Shown here: piece after piece, positions 1-8,720 of the stretch
Layout: the number at the start of each line of letters is the position of its first letter
Numbering within the stretch: the first letter of the stretch is position 1
Source: a virus
DNA: 21,614 bases
Direction: 5' to 3' (one strand)
Virus record (IMG/VR): IMGVR_UViG_3300044527_000986
Coordinates: 1-21,614 of that record
Made by a program: the position numbers and the translations under genes
The notes under the pieces: model-generated
What the model saw: the letters and a program-made list of their open reading frames with translations, nothing else
What the model was told of the DNA's origin: nothing
Database searches by the model: none

Positions 1-2
1 GC

Positions 3-167
3 AGCCACCTCTCGAACCAGCGGACCCTGACCCTACGACCAGCAGCTGAAGACACGACGGTGACTATTGACGGTAGCGCATCGGCATCGATGGACCGCTC
101 CTACGACGGCATCACCGTCCACTGCATTGACCGAGAGTGGTACATCACCCAACGCAAGAGCAAATGA
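3..167 (+). CDS. C-terminal end of a virion protein (partial, fibre-like cap)
   Basis: An open frame enters from the left edge and ends at a TGA that overlaps the next start codon (ATGA at 164-167). Only about 54 residues are visible. They end in an alternating beta-strand pattern (TVTIDGSAS... ITVHCIDREWYIT) of the kind that closes many phage fibre, decoration and tail proteins. A similar ending occurs in the tail fibre at 6768-8720 (QITIAGAS... SVIALKRVAENVWTLT). Its position before the major tail protein, on the head-tail side, suggests a head fibre, head decoration or head-tail protein. The family cannot be decided from this fragment. The frame is confident; the role is inference. Confidence 0.6.
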   Translation, partial: SHLSNQRTLTLRPAAEDTTVTIDGSASASMDRSYDGITVHCIDREWYITQRKSK

Positions 168-877
168 AGATTGCCGTCCACTTCCCGGTCTATAAGCGGC
201 CGCGCATCCGCAACATTGCCATGGACGCGCTCGACCGCGTACGCGGCCAGTTCCTCGAGCATGGCATCGAGATGGAGGTATGCGTCATCGGCGACGACCC
301 CGGCCTTGCGGCGGTATGCAAGAAGCGCAACTACATCCACTACGAGGTAGGCAACCACCCCGTCGGGCGCAAGTTCGAGATGGGCCTGCGCTACATGCTG
401 CGGCATATGCAGTTCGACTACCTCATGGAGTACTGCTCGGACAACATCCTGCGGAACGACTGGGCAGAGAAGATGGCCAAGGAGCTGAAGGCCGGGCGAG
501 CGTGGGTAGCACACGCCGCCTTCTACATCGTGGACAGCAAGACCGGACAGACACACCTCTTCAGCGGGCGCGGCCAGTCGAACGTCGGACGCTGTACCTC
601 GCGCAAGCTGGTGGAAGCCTGCCAAAAGCACCGGGGCCACTGCTACGAGTACGAGCTGATGAGCGGTCTCGACGCGTGCTTCCGTACCAACATCAGCCGC
701 TGCACCGACCATCTCACCTTCCTGCTCAAGAGCGAGACCCCTATGATTGTGGACATCAAGAGCGAGGTCAACATCAACACCTTCCGCGGCTTCGCCAACA
801 AGCCCGACCGCTTCCCTCCCACGGAGGTAGTCGGCGACTTTCCCGAACTTTCCCAACTGAAACCCTTTAACTTTTAA
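164..877 (+). CDS. GT-A fold glycosyltransferase (family 2-like)
   Basis: The 237-residue protein starts MKIAVHFPVYKR, the first beta strand of a GT-A nucleotide-sugar transferase. GDD follows at residues 43-45, and MEYCSDN at about 88-94 occupies the place of the metal-binding DxD motif. The ATG at 164 overlaps the upstream stop and is preferred over an in-frame GTG at 137, which would lie inside the previous gene. The gene sits between a virion protein and the major tail protein, so it should be expressed late with structural genes. Sugar transfer to a virion protein or a host surface component is possible. The acceptor and sugar cannot be read from sequence. The metal motif is SDN rather than a classical DxD, so activity is likely but not proven. 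Confidence 0.72.
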   Translation: MKIAVHFPVYKRPRIRNIAMDALDRVRGQFLEHGIEMEVCVIGDDPGLAAVCKKRNYIHYEVGNHPVGRKFEMGLRYMLRHMQFDYLMEYCSDNILRNDWAEKMAKELKAGRAWVAHAAFYIVDSKTGQTHLFSGRGQSNVGRCTSRKLVEACQKHRGHCYEYELMSGLDACFRTNISRCTDHLTFLLKSETPMIVDIKSEVNINTFRGFANKPDRFPPTEVVGDFPELSQLKPFNF

Positions 878-880
878 GAC

Positions 881-1399
881 ATGCCAACCTCCGGTAAAAT
901 CCGCTCCAACGCGATCGGTATCTTCATCTCCAACGAAAGCGCCAACAGCGGCACCTTCAGCGGCAACACCTACGGCGACAACACCTCCGAGAATGACACC
1001 TGGGAGATTGTTGCCTGCGCCACCTCCGGCACCTTCAGCGGTTCCATGGAGGTCATCGACGCCACGACCAAAGACAACGACGGCGAGCGCGAAATCCTGA
1101 CCTCTTCGCTGTCGTGGACTATGACCGCCGACGGCCTCGTGGAGTACGGCTTGAGCAGCTCTGTCCGCAGCGCGGCCGACCTCTTCACCCTGTGGAAAGC
1201 CAAGACCAAGGTGAAGGTGGCATGGACCACCGGTCTCGACGGCGACCTTATGTACTGGGGCAAGGCGTACATCACCAGCTACGAAGAAACGGCTGGGTTG
1301 AACGAAGTGGCCTCTTTCTCTGTTAACTTTGAAGGCGACGGCACAATCTACAAGGCTGTCCTCGACACTTCGAAGGCTGTATTTAACCTGAACACGTAA
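881..1399 (+). CDS. major tail (tail tube) protein
   Basis: This 172-residue protein has the size and character of siphovirus tail tube proteins of the TP901-1/phage tail 2 type. It has a short N-terminus with SNAIGIFISNE, a beta-rich body rich in Thr, Ser and Gly, and the segment LTSSLSWTMTADGLVEYGL. The C-terminus reads EVASFSVNFEGDGTIYKAV, the typical late strand of this family. It forms the stacked rings of the non-contractile tail tube. Context strongly supports the call, because the tail assembly chaperone with its frameshift and the tape measure follow directly. It starts 3 nt after the previous stop, behind the A/T-rich leader ttaacttttaagac with no Shine-Dalgarno match. Its stop overlaps the next ATG (TAATG). 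Confidence 0.85.
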   Translation: MPTSGKIRSNAIGIFISNESANSGTFSGNTYGDNTSENDTWEIVACATSGTFSGSMEVIDATTKDNDGEREILTSSLSWTMTADGLVEYGLSSSVRSAADLFTLWKAKTKVKVAWTTGLDGDLMYWGKAYITSYEETAGLNEVASFSVNFEGDGTIYKAVLDTSKAVFNLNT

Positions 1400-1722
1400 T
1401 GGCCAATAAGCTCCAAGGCAAGTTCTCCCTGCAACTGACGGACGACCTGACGGTGGACGTCTGTCTCAACCTCTACGCACTCAACCTCTTCCTCGAAGAG
1501 GAAGGCGCACAGTTGGACCAGTTGCAGGAACTCTTGGAGCAGAAAGCCCTGGCAAACCTCCCGAAGCTGGTTTGGGCGGGAGTCAGGACACAGGCCATCC
1601 TTTCCGACCGAGAGCTGCCGCTGAACTTCCCCAAGTTCGCGGCGCTCTTCGGTTCGGTCAGCTGGGACGAAGTGAGCAAAGACGTGCTCACCGCCCTGCA
1701 GCTGGACACAAAAAAAAAGTAA
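1399..1722 (+). CDS. tail assembly chaperone, short form (gpG-like)
   Basis: The 107-residue protein (MANKLQGKFSLQLTDDLTVD...) lies exactly between tail tube and tape measure, where siphoviruses encode the G chaperone that coats the tape measure protein during tail assembly. The frame ends in ACA AAA AAA AAG TAA, so the last codons before the stop form a classical slippery heptamer A AAA AAG at 1713-1719. The -1 frame is open across this point and runs to 2066, giving a longer G-T-like fusion. The start overlaps the tail tube stop (TAATG). Family assignment rests on position, size and the frameshift, since these chaperones diverge fast in sequence. Confidence 0.8.
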   Translation: MANKLQGKFSLQLTDDLTVDVCLNLYALNLFLEEEGAQLDQLQELLEQKALANLPKLVWAGVRTQAILSDRELPLNFPKFAALFGSVSWDEVSKDVLTALQLDTKKK

Positions 1723-1750
1723 GCGGAGAGAGCGGCAAGGGTGAGCCGTT
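1710..1750 (+). promoter_or_regulatory. programmed -1 ribosomal frameshift site
   Basis: A run of nine A residues (1710-1718) followed by G places the heptamer A AAA AAG at 1713-1719 in the phase needed for tandem tRNA slippage, immediately before the zero-frame TAA. Eleven nt downstream, AGCGGC (1731-1736) can pair with GCCGTT (1745-1750) around an 8-nt loop, a modest stimulatory hairpin including one G-U pair. The A9 tract could also cause RNA polymerase slippage. Either route would make a fraction of product with the T extension. The slippery motif is directly visible; the hairpin's role is inference. Confidence 0.75.
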
Positions 1751-2066
1751 CGACATGAGGTCGTTGTACGTCGCTTGGCTTGAGCGCGGCAAGGACCCGT
1801 CTATTTTCTGGAGCAGTACCTTCGGAGAGGTAATGATACTTCTGCGCTCCTATGAATTTAGAGATGAGCTCCAGTGGATGCACACCAGCGCCGTCATGGC
1901 AATGCTGGCGAATATCCACCGAGCAAAGAATTCACGCGCATACGAGTGGACGGACTTCAATCCTTACTCATCGTCTCGCAAGAAGTCAGCCGCGCCCAAG
2001 ATCACGGCCAAGCACACCCAGCTCTTCGACAAGATGAGCCAAGCACTGAACAGGAAAGATGGCTAA
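1719..2066 (+). CDS. tail assembly chaperone, -1 frameshift extension (T domain)
   Basis: After a -1 slip on A AAA AAG the ribosome would read GTA at 1719-1721 and continue for 115 codons to the stop at 2064-2066. The full G-T fusion would be about 222 residues (107 + 115). The extension contains DMRSLYVAWLERGKDPSIFW, the aromatic segment YEFRDELQWMHTS and a basic tail. In lambda-like tails the T domain recruits tape measure to tail tube protein. An alternative is independent initiation at ATG 1755 (MRSLYVAWLERG), giving a 103-residue protein. The frame stays open across the overlap with the short form and ends 8 nt inside the tape measure gene, which favours the fusion. See the separate entry for the slippery site. 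Confidence 0.75.
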   Translation, partial: VSGESGKGEPFDMRSLYVAWLERGKDPSIFWSSTFGEVMILLRSYEFRDELQWMHTSAVMAMLANIHRAKNSRAYEWTDFNPYSSSRKKSAAPKITAKHTQLFDKMSQALNRKDG

Positions 2067-4272
2067 AGACGCAATCCTCAATATCATATTTGGCGCCAAC
2101 ACGAAAGAGCTGGACAAAGCTCTTGACGGCGCCACGAAGCGGCTGCGCGACACGGCGGGCAAGATGAACGACTTGGGCAAGTCCTTGTCCATCGGCCTTA
2201 CCGCACCCATCGCCGCCTTCGGAGCTATCGCCACAAAGAACGCGGTGGACAGCGCCAAGGCCATCGCCCAGGTAGAGGCCGCGGTACAGTCGACCGGAGG
2301 CGCGGCCGGCCGGAGCGTGGCACAGCTGGAGGAGATGGCCGCGGGCCTGCAGCGCATCAGCCTGTACGACGACGACCAAATCCTCAAGGAGGTCACGGCC
2401 AACCTGCTGACCTTCACCAACGTCACCGGCACGCAGTTCGACAAGGCGCAGGTAGCCATCCTGAACCTGTCGACCCGTTTGGGCACGGACCTGACGAGCG
2501 CGTCGGTGCAGGTAGGCAAGGCGCTGAACGACCCTATCAAAGGTGTCACGGCCCTCGGCCGCGCCGGGGTGCAGTTCACCGCGCAGCAGAAGGAACTCAT
2601 TACCACGCTTGCGGAAAGCGGCGACGTGGCCGGGGCGCAGTCCATCATCCTCGGCGAGCTGGAGACCCAGTTCGGGGGAGCGGCGGAGGCAGCGGCCAAC
2701 GTCGACCCCTACACGCAGCTTGCCAACGAGGTAGGCAACCTGTCGGAGGACTTTGGTGTCATCATTAACGAGGCCATCAGGCCGCTTGTTGCGTATGTAC
2801 GTCAAGCTGTCGACGCCATCAAGGGCTGGAGCGATGAGACAAAGACGACGGTGTTGGTCATCGGCGGCCTGCTCGCCGTCATCGGCCCCGTGCTCATCGC
2901 GGTTAGCTCGCTCATTACGGCCTACACCACCATCAAGGGCGCGTTAATAGCAGCTCGAGCAGCGCAGATAGGCCTGAACTTGGCGACACTTGCCAACCCC
3001 TACGTGCTCGCGGCGGCAGCCGTTGCCACCCTCGGCGTGGCTATATATAACATGAACCGGCGAGCTACAGATGCGGCCACGCAGGTCAACAAGTTGGCCG
3101 AAGCGGTGGACCAATTAAGTGCTACCGAAGCCATCGCCGAAGTCAACCGAGCCATCCTCGAACAGACCACCAAAGTCCGAAAGCTCCAGGAAACCTACGA
3201 CACGCTACAAAAACAGCGCGAGACGGGAGACCAATTTGATAAGCGTATCGCCAGCCAGCGAAAACAACAGGTGCGCGACGAGCTGGCCAACGCACAAAAG
3301 ACGTTACAAGGCTACACCGACCTGCTAACGGCAAAAAGAAAAGACCTTGAAGCGGAGAAGCAGGCGGCTAAAGCAGTCCAACAAACGCAACAAGCGCAGG
3401 CCGATTTGGTGGTAGAAATCCCAAAGTTGGAGGCGGTCAAAGAGGACTACAACCAAACACTCAAAGACAGCCTTGATGACTTATATGCAGAGTATCAAAT
3501 CACCGGCGATCTCAACAAGCGCATCGACCAAACGGCCGAAGCATACAAACGTGCAGCCATAGCCGCCCAACGGCTCGGCGATGTAGAGCGCGCGGAGGAA
3601 CTCAAGGCGCTCATGCAAGGGCAGGGCGGAGTGGCTGGGCTGACCCCTATCGCACCAGGACAAATCGCCAACCCTGCCCTGCAAGGACGCGGCCTTATGA
3701 CCAACCCGGCCGATGCCGCGAGGACTGCGGAGGCCGCTGAGTATGCCGAGCAGCTGGCCGCCATCGACGAGATTGTCGTCAACCTCGGGCAAAATATGCA
3801 GGCGGTGGGCGCGCAGTTTGGCGAAAGCCTCGGCATGCTCATCACAGGCGCCGAAGGTGCGGAGGAAGCCTTGAAGGCCACCGCCCGTGCAGCCATTGAC
3901 GCAGCGTTCAACGCCGCCACGGCCCTCGCCATTCAAGCGGCAGGGCAGACCGCCGTAGGTTCCGGACCGGCGGCGGCTATTATCCTGCCTGCCCTCATTA
4001 CGGCAGGTATGGGCCTCATCAAATCCGTCTTCACCAACCTCGTGGGACTGGCGACGGGCGGTCTCACCACCGGTCCGATGCTGGCCATGATTGGGGACAA
4101 CCCGTCCGGCAAGGAGGCCGTCATCCCGTTCGAGCGCATGGGCGAGTTTTTGCAGATGGCAGGCGTAGGTGCAGGCGGCGGCAACGTCACCGTCACTGGG
4201 AGATTGCAGGGGCGCGACCTCGTCATCAGCAATGAGCGCACCACGTTTAACCGTAACCGCACCAAATACTAA
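2059..4272 (+). CDS. tail tape measure protein
   Basis: At 737 residues this is the longest helix-rich gene in the tail module, and it lies directly after the tail chaperone. It begins MAKDAILNIIFGANTKELD with alternating Ala-rich helices, then has hydrophobic segments around residues 262-290 and 305-333. A Gln/Lys/Glu-rich coiled-coil region follows at about 345-460. The C-terminus carries the family signature GGLTTGPMLAMIGDNPSGKE followed by AVIPF near residues 668-690. Tape measure proteins set tail length and are ejected into the cell. At roughly 0.15 nm per residue the tail would be about 110 nm. It overlaps the chaperone extension by 8 nt and the next gene by one base (TAATG). Confidence 0.93.
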   Translation: MAKDAILNIIFGANTKELDKALDGATKRLRDTAGKMNDLGKSLSIGLTAPIAAFGAIATKNAVDSAKAIAQVEAAVQSTGGAAGRSVAQLEEMAAGLQRISLYDDDQILKEVTANLLTFTNVTGTQFDKAQVAILNLSTRLGTDLTSASVQVGKALNDPIKGVTALGRAGVQFTAQQKELITTLAESGDVAGAQSIILGELETQFGGAAEAAANVDPYTQLANEVGNLSEDFGVIINEAIRPLVAYVRQAVDAIKGWSDETKTTVLVIGGLLAVIGPVLIAVSSLITAYTTIKGALIAARAAQIGLNLATLANPYVLAAAAVATLGVAIYNMNRRATDAATQVNKLAEAVDQLSATEAIAEVNRAILEQTTKVRKLQETYDTLQKQRETGDQFDKRIASQRKQQVRDELANAQKTLQGYTDLLTAKRKDLEAEKQAAKAVQQTQQAQADLVVEIPKLEAVKEDYNQTLKDSLDDLYAEYQITGDLNKRIDQTAEAYKRAAIAAQRLGDVERAEELKALMQGQGGVAGLTPIAPGQIANPALQGRGLMTNPADAARTAEAAEYAEQLAAIDEIVVNLGQNMQAVGAQFGESLGMLITGAEGAEEALKATARAAIDAAFNAATALAIQAAGQTAVGSGPAAAIILPALITAGMGLIKSVFTNLVGLATGGLTTGPMLAMIGDNPSGKEAVIPFERMGEFLQMAGVGAGGGNVTVTGRLQGRDLVISNERTTFNRNRTKY

Positions 4273-6767
4273 TGGCAATACGTCTGCAGTCCGAATTCAG
4301 CGACAACCTCGGACTGACCTACCAGGTCAACATCCACGACGACACCTATACGGGGGCCATCATTCCCTTCACTATAGGTGGCGACGGCTTTGTTCTAAAC
4401 TATGAAGGAAACGTCGAGACCAGGTACGAGCCTATCATCGGCAGCTTCCTTGAGTTCACGCTAATCGAGCAGAACAGTGACCACAGCGACTTTCTTTCCG
4501 ATTTAATTCTTGCACCTGAAGGACGCTATCTCGTAAGCGTACGACTTGACCCTGACGGGGTGGATACGTTGTATTGGGGCGGCGTCATACTTGCCGAGCA
4601 GCTTTTGCTTGCAGACCAGGCATTTCCTATAGAAAACCGCATCCGAGCGACGGACGACTTGGCAAACCTCAAGGACATCCTCTACAACGACAACGGCTCG
4701 CCGTACACCAACGCTGGTTTCGGTTACACCTTTATTAAGCACCTGACCCTGGCGTTGTCCAAGCTGCGTACCACTTCGCTGTGGGCTAATGACACGCCAT
4801 TCCTTCGGGCTGTGGCAAGCTACACGCCTGGCAACATCACAACGGGGGACTACTACAGCAACTTGCGTGTGACGCATGCAACCTTCTACAATTACGAGGA
4901 GGATACGGACCAGAAAAACTACTATGATGCTGCCTTTGTCCTGGCACAGTTTGCTATCAGCCTGGGGGCGCGCATCTATCAGGCGAACGGCACATTCTGG
5001 TTTACGCCTGTGGGCAAGCAGGTGGCAAGTGCTACGCTTTCCGCGTTGGCATACGACAAGCAGGGCGACTATTTGAGTGCTTCAAACGTCAGCACGAACA
5101 TCGACATCGGCGTCGGTATCAAAAAGCTACGCGGCTGGCAGTACGGGTACCAGCTGCCGCTGAAGAAAGTGCGGCGGCTATTTGAGCATAACAACGCAGG
5201 GCCGGCGTTCGTTGCCAGCTATGCACCAGCCGACCACGGCACGACGACCGTAGTGCTCAATGAATTCGACTATGCCAACGGCCAAGTATTTCGGCTGCTG
5301 CTGCATAACGTGTGGAATCAAGTGCCGGACTATCCTGGCGAAAACAGCTACCATTTCCAACGCCGCATCAAGCTCAAAGTCAAATGTGGCAACCGGTATT
5401 TGAAAAACACGGTTACAAATACAGCGGCTACCGCCTACCTCCCAATATTCTGGGCGGCAATTCCTTACACGTACCCATCTCCGCAAACTGCGTCTTGGAC
5501 CACCAACGCTGCCGACAGGTTTACGATTAGCGGTGCGCCACAGAACGTGCATACCGACAACATAGGCGACGCGCAATTCTTCCAGCTCGACCTTCCGCCG
5601 CTGCCTGCCGACCTTTCCGGCCTTGAGGTTACCGTGTATTTTGATGTGCTGGAACTTGACGCCGGGGTGAATACTGACCAAACCAACGCAGCTCAACCCA
5701 CCACCTACGTCATCCTACAGTACGGCGGAGAAGCAGAGGACGCCGTGGCATATAGCGCGACCAGCTCAAATGCCAACACTGCCGTACTGGAGCAGGAGCG
5801 CGTCATCCTTGGGGACGCATTTGAAACCATTGCAATAGGACGTATCGAGGTCAAGACAGACAGTACCACATGGGACGATCCGACGACATGGACCAGCTCC
5901 GTCGTCACCACAGGCACGCAGGATTTGCACGAGTTAGGGGTGCGCGAAATTCTTTTCGGGCAAAATACCCCACGCCTTCGGCAGAGCGGACAAGCGTATC
6001 TGCCGGTCGAGCTAACGGTGCCACAGATGTACAGCACCTTCACCTACGACGGCCGCAGGTATGCGCCGTACACACTGAACTACTACGCGAAGGAGCGACT
6101 GCAAGACCTTGAGCTTTACGAGCTGCACGCGGCGGACGGCAGCATCACTGTCGCGGTAGATGAGCGCATCCGTAAAGGTCCAAGGTTTGAAAACCTCACC
6201 AGCGACGGTGGCGGCAAATCACTGCAGGCGCAAATCAGCAGCAACGTGCAGGGCGCATCATTGAGTGCTGATATATTAGATCTGTCTTTAGACCTGCAGG
6301 ACGTCGACAGCCTGGTGACGAAACTGTACAATACGTTTCAGCCGGTAGGCGACGACTACGGCAGCACCAAGATTACCTACGAAGAGAGCAAGCTGGACGG
6401 CATGAGCGTGGAGCTGACCTCCAGCTCTATCCTGCTCGCTTCGGCTTCCGGCAACAGCACGGTGACGCTGTCCGAGAACAGCCCCGGCATCTTCGAGGTT
6501 TACCTCCAAGACAACGAAACACCAGGCGCGCCGCAGCTGGTCATGCACGCCACCGCCGACAAAAACAAAGCCGGTATGGTAGGCATCAATACCGCCGCAC
6601 CGGACAGCGCACTCCACGTCATCGGACAGGCCAAGGTGCAGGGCAACATCGTAGTCACCGGCACCGTCGACGGCGTAGACGTCAGCGCATTGAAGACCAC
6701 CGTGGACGGCCTGTCCGTGGGGACCGGCGACACTTCCAACTTCTGGGCTTTCTATCTTGCAGATTAA
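4272..6767 (+). CDS. large tail-tip / minor tail protein
   Basis: This 831-residue protein directly follows the tape measure, where siphoviruses encode distal tail, tail-associated and baseplate proteins. I see no recognisable enzymatic motif. The N-terminal third (MAIRLQSEFSDNLGLTYQVN, then YEGNVETRYEPIIGSFLEF) looks like a beta-rich distal-tail or hub domain. The middle is long and beta-rich. The last about 65 residues contain VGINTAAPDSALHV (770-783) followed by TGTVDGVDVSALKTTVDGL, a motif typical of tail fibre or adhesin ends in phages of this kind. It probably forms the tail tip hub and contributes to host contact. No separate Dit and Tal genes are present, so both roles may be merged here; that is inference. 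Confidence 0.7.
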   Translation: MAIRLQSEFSDNLGLTYQVNIHDDTYTGAIIPFTIGGDGFVLNYEGNVETRYEPIIGSFLEFTLIEQNSDHSDFLSDLILAPEGRYLVSVRLDPDGVDTLYWGGVILAEQLLLADQAFPIENRIRATDDLANLKDILYNDNGSPYTNAGFGYTFIKHLTLALSKLRTTSLWANDTPFLRAVASYTPGNITTGDYYSNLRVTHATFYNYEEDTDQKNYYDAAFVLAQFAISLGARIYQANGTFWFTPVGKQVASATLSALAYDKQGDYLSASNVSTNIDIGVGIKKLRGWQYGYQLPLKKVRRLFEHNNAGPAFVASYAPADHGTTTVVLNEFDYANGQVFRLLLHNVWNQVPDYPGENSYHFQRRIKLKVKCGNRYLKNTVTNTAATAYLPIFWAAIPYTYPSPQTASWTTNAADRFTISGAPQNVHTDNIGDAQFFQLDLPPLPADLSGLEVTVYFDVLELDAGVNTDQTNAAQPTTYVILQYGGEAEDAVAYSATSSNANTAVLEQERVILGDAFETIAIGRIEVKTDSTTWDDPTTWTSSVVTTGTQDLHELGVREILFGQNTPRLRQSGQAYLPVELTVPQMYSTFTYDGRRYAPYTLNYYAKERLQDLELYELHAADGSITVAVDERIRKGPRFENLTSDGGGKSLQAQISSNVQGASLSADILDLSLDLQDVDSLVTKLYNTFQPVGDDYGSTKITYEESKLDGMSVELTSSSILLASASGNSTVTLSENSPGIFEVYLQDNETPGAPQLVMHATADKNKAGMVGINTAAPDSALHVIGQAKVQGNIVVTGTVDGVDVSALKTTVDGLSVGTGDTSNFWAFYLAD

Positions 6768-8720
6768 ATGGCTATCAACTACAAGCTCGTCACCGCTACC
6801 AGTGACGCCTCCTCGCCGGACACCGTCTTCACAGCTACGGCGGTGGCTACGCACGTCAAGTCCATCCGGATCGCGAACGAAAGCGGCGGAACACTCACCT
6901 ACCACCTCGCCGTCTACGACCACAGCACATCCACGGAGGTGCTGCTCACCGTGCCCGCGACCAGCCTGCCGGACGATGACGTCGACTTGATGGTGGAACC
7001 CATCAACCTACAGAACAACGACTACATCAAGCTGTACAGCTCCGGCGCAGGGGTGAAGGTGGCGCTGACGCTGGCAGAGAACACGGACACGGCCGGAGCC
7101 ACGACGTCGGATGATCTCGCCCAAGGCACGACCAACCTGTACCTGACCAGCGCGGAGCGCACAAAGCTCACCGGCATCGCTACGGGAGCAGAGGTGAATC
7201 AGAACGCATTTAGCAACATCGCCGTCAGCGGACAGACGACGGTCGCAGCTGATGCCAAAACAGACACTTTTACCCTCGTTGCAGGAACGGGAGTAACGCT
7301 TACCACTGACGCGGGGGCGGACAGCATCACAATCGCGGCATCGGGCTCGTCCTCCAACAGCTTCGAGACCATCGCCGTCGCAGGACAGAGCAGCGTGGTG
7401 GCTGACAGCGCGACCGACACGCTGACGCTGGTGGCTGGCACGGGCATCACCATCACCACCGACGCCGGTGCCGACAGCGTGACCATCACCAACAGCGCGA
7501 CGGGCGCCAACGCCTTCGGCAACGTAGCGGTCAGCGGACAGACGACGGTGGCGGCAGACAGTACGAACGACACGCTGACGTTGGCCGCAGCCAACAGCAA
7601 CGTCGTCCTGACCACCGACGCAACCACCGACACAGTGACCGTTGGGCTCGGGACCGATTTGGTGGTGGGTTCTGTAACCGCTACCACCGGCAACTTAACG
7701 ACCTTGGCTAACGTCTCATGCGTAGACGTTATCTCCAGCGGCTCAGCCAACCTGACCAACGCCGTCATCAGCACCTCGCTAACTGTCACGAGCATTAGCT
7801 TTACCGGCGGCGGCACCACTACACTGGGGCCAAACAACACCCTGCCCACCGACCCCAGCGACTTCCTCATCCGCTCCAACGGGAACGTGGACATTGTGCT
7901 CGACTACGACGACGACGAAAGCTCGCAGGCTTTCCGCGTCAAGGACGGCGACAATAACACTATGTTCAGCGTGGACGAGGACGGTATCAGCGTGGCCAAC
8001 GGCACGTCATCGACCGGCGCTGTCATCCGCCTGGGAGAAGCCACCGCCAACGGGACCAACTACGTTGGCATCCAGGCACCCGCCTCCCTCGCCGCAAATA
8101 CCACTTGGATACTTCCATCCGCCGACGGCACGAGCGCACAGGTGCTGCAGACCAACGGCTCCGGCACGCTGTCATTCGTTTCGCTTCTTACCACCGCAGC
8201 GACCACCACCGCCGGGGCTATACTTGAGCTGCGCGAAGGGACCAACAACGGGACCAACTACGTGCGCATTCAGGCGCCCGCTTCGTTGGCCGCGGACGTC
8301 ACCTACACCCTGCCCACCGCGGACGGAACAAGCGGGCAGGTGCTCACTACGAATGGATCGGGCACGCTCTCCTGGGCAACGGATGCCACGGGCGGAAGTG
8401 GCAGCAGTTACAGCGCGGTGCGCACCCAGTCCGGCACCACGTACACCCTCGTTCTCGGAGATGCCGGCGACTACATCCAAACCACCAGCACGACGGCGGT
8501 GACTATCACCGTGCCCACTCAAGCTTCGGTCACGTGGGCAGCAGACACGGAGATTTACTTCGAGCAGAACAACACCGGCCAAATTACCATAGCAGGTGCC
8601 AGCGGTGTCACCGTAAACAGCAGCGAGACCCTCAAGAGTTTCGCCCGCTATTCGGTCATAGCTCTCAAGCGGGTGGCCGAGAACGTCTGGACCTTAACCG
8701 GAGAACGCGCACTGGTATGA
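6768..8720 (+). CDS. tail fibre protein with tandem beta repeats
   Basis: The 650-residue protein is Thr/Ser/Ala/Gly rich. Around residues 113-145 it has DDLAQGTTNLYLTSAERTKL and GIATGAEVN, a segment common at the head of phage fibre repeats. Three 51-residue repeats follow (consensus N-F-I-AV-GQ-V-AD-TDTLTLVAGTG-TTDAGADS-TI). Two copies of a segment with NGTNYV, IQAPASLAA, LP-ADGTS and TNGSGTLS come next, 66 residues apart. The C-terminal about 90 residues form a beta cap ending ENVWTLTGERALV. Such fibres bind host surface carbohydrate or protein. The gene begins directly after the previous TAA without a gap and ends in an ATGA overlap with the lectin-like gene. Confidence 0.8.
   Translation: MAINYKLVTATSDASSPDTVFTATAVATHVKSIRIANESGGTLTYHLAVYDHSTSTEVLLTVPATSLPDDDVDLMVEPINLQNNDYIKLYSSGAGVKVALTLAENTDTAGATTSDDLAQGTTNLYLTSAERTKLTGIATGAEVNQNAFSNIAVSGQTTVAADAKTDTFTLVAGTGVTLTTDAGADSITIAASGSSSNSFETIAVAGQSSVVADSATDTLTLVAGTGITITTDAGADSVTITNSATGANAFGNVAVSGQTTVAADSTNDTLTLAAANSNVVLTTDATTDTVTVGLGTDLVVGSVTATTGNLTTLANVSCVDVISSGSANLTNAVISTSLTVTSISFTGGGTTTLGPNNTLPTDPSDFLIRSNGNVDIVLDYDDDESSQAFRVKDGDNNTMFSVDEDGISVANGTSSTGAVIRLGEATANGTNYVGIQAPASLAANTTWILPSADGTSAQVLQTNGSGTLSFVSLLTTAATTTAGAILELREGTNNGTNYVRIQAPASLAADVTYTLPTADGTSGQVLTTNGSGTLSWATDATGGSGSSYSAVRTQSGTTYTLVLGDAGDYIQTTSTTAVTITVPTQASVTWAADTEIYFEQNNTGQITIAGASGVTVNSSETLKSFARYSVIALKRVAENVWTLTGERALV
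7203..7661 (+). repeat. three tandem 153-bp (51-residue) fibre repeats
   Basis: Units begin at 7203, 7356 and 7509, exactly 153 bp apart and in frame. They start NAFSNIAVSGQ, NSFETIAVAGQ and NAFGNVAVSGQ. The first two are nearly identical through TLVAGTG and TTDAGADS; the third is more diverged. They are probably stacked beta segments of a trimeric fibre. Confidence 0.85.
8019..8381 (+). repeat. two tandem fibre repeats of 198-bp period
   Basis: Copies start at 8019 (AVIRLGEATANGTNYVGIQ) and 8217 (AILELREGTNNGTNYVRIQ), 66 codons apart. They share APASLAA, LP-ADGTS, QVL-TNGSGTLS and a final SF/SW. They lie within the tail fibre gene, between the 51-residue repeats and the C-terminal cap. Confidence 0.8.

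Noticed and set aside
2002-2805. Minus-strand open frames opposite the tape measure
   Set aside because: Same shadow effect; low-complexity Arg/Gly/Leu translation and no supporting neighbours on that strand.
7199-7894. Long minus-strand open frame (231 codons) across the fibre repeats
   Set aside because: It is antisense to a well-supported repeat protein; its Val/Ser/Leu-rich translation mirrors the Thr/Ala-rich fibre. No antisense promoter or start context.
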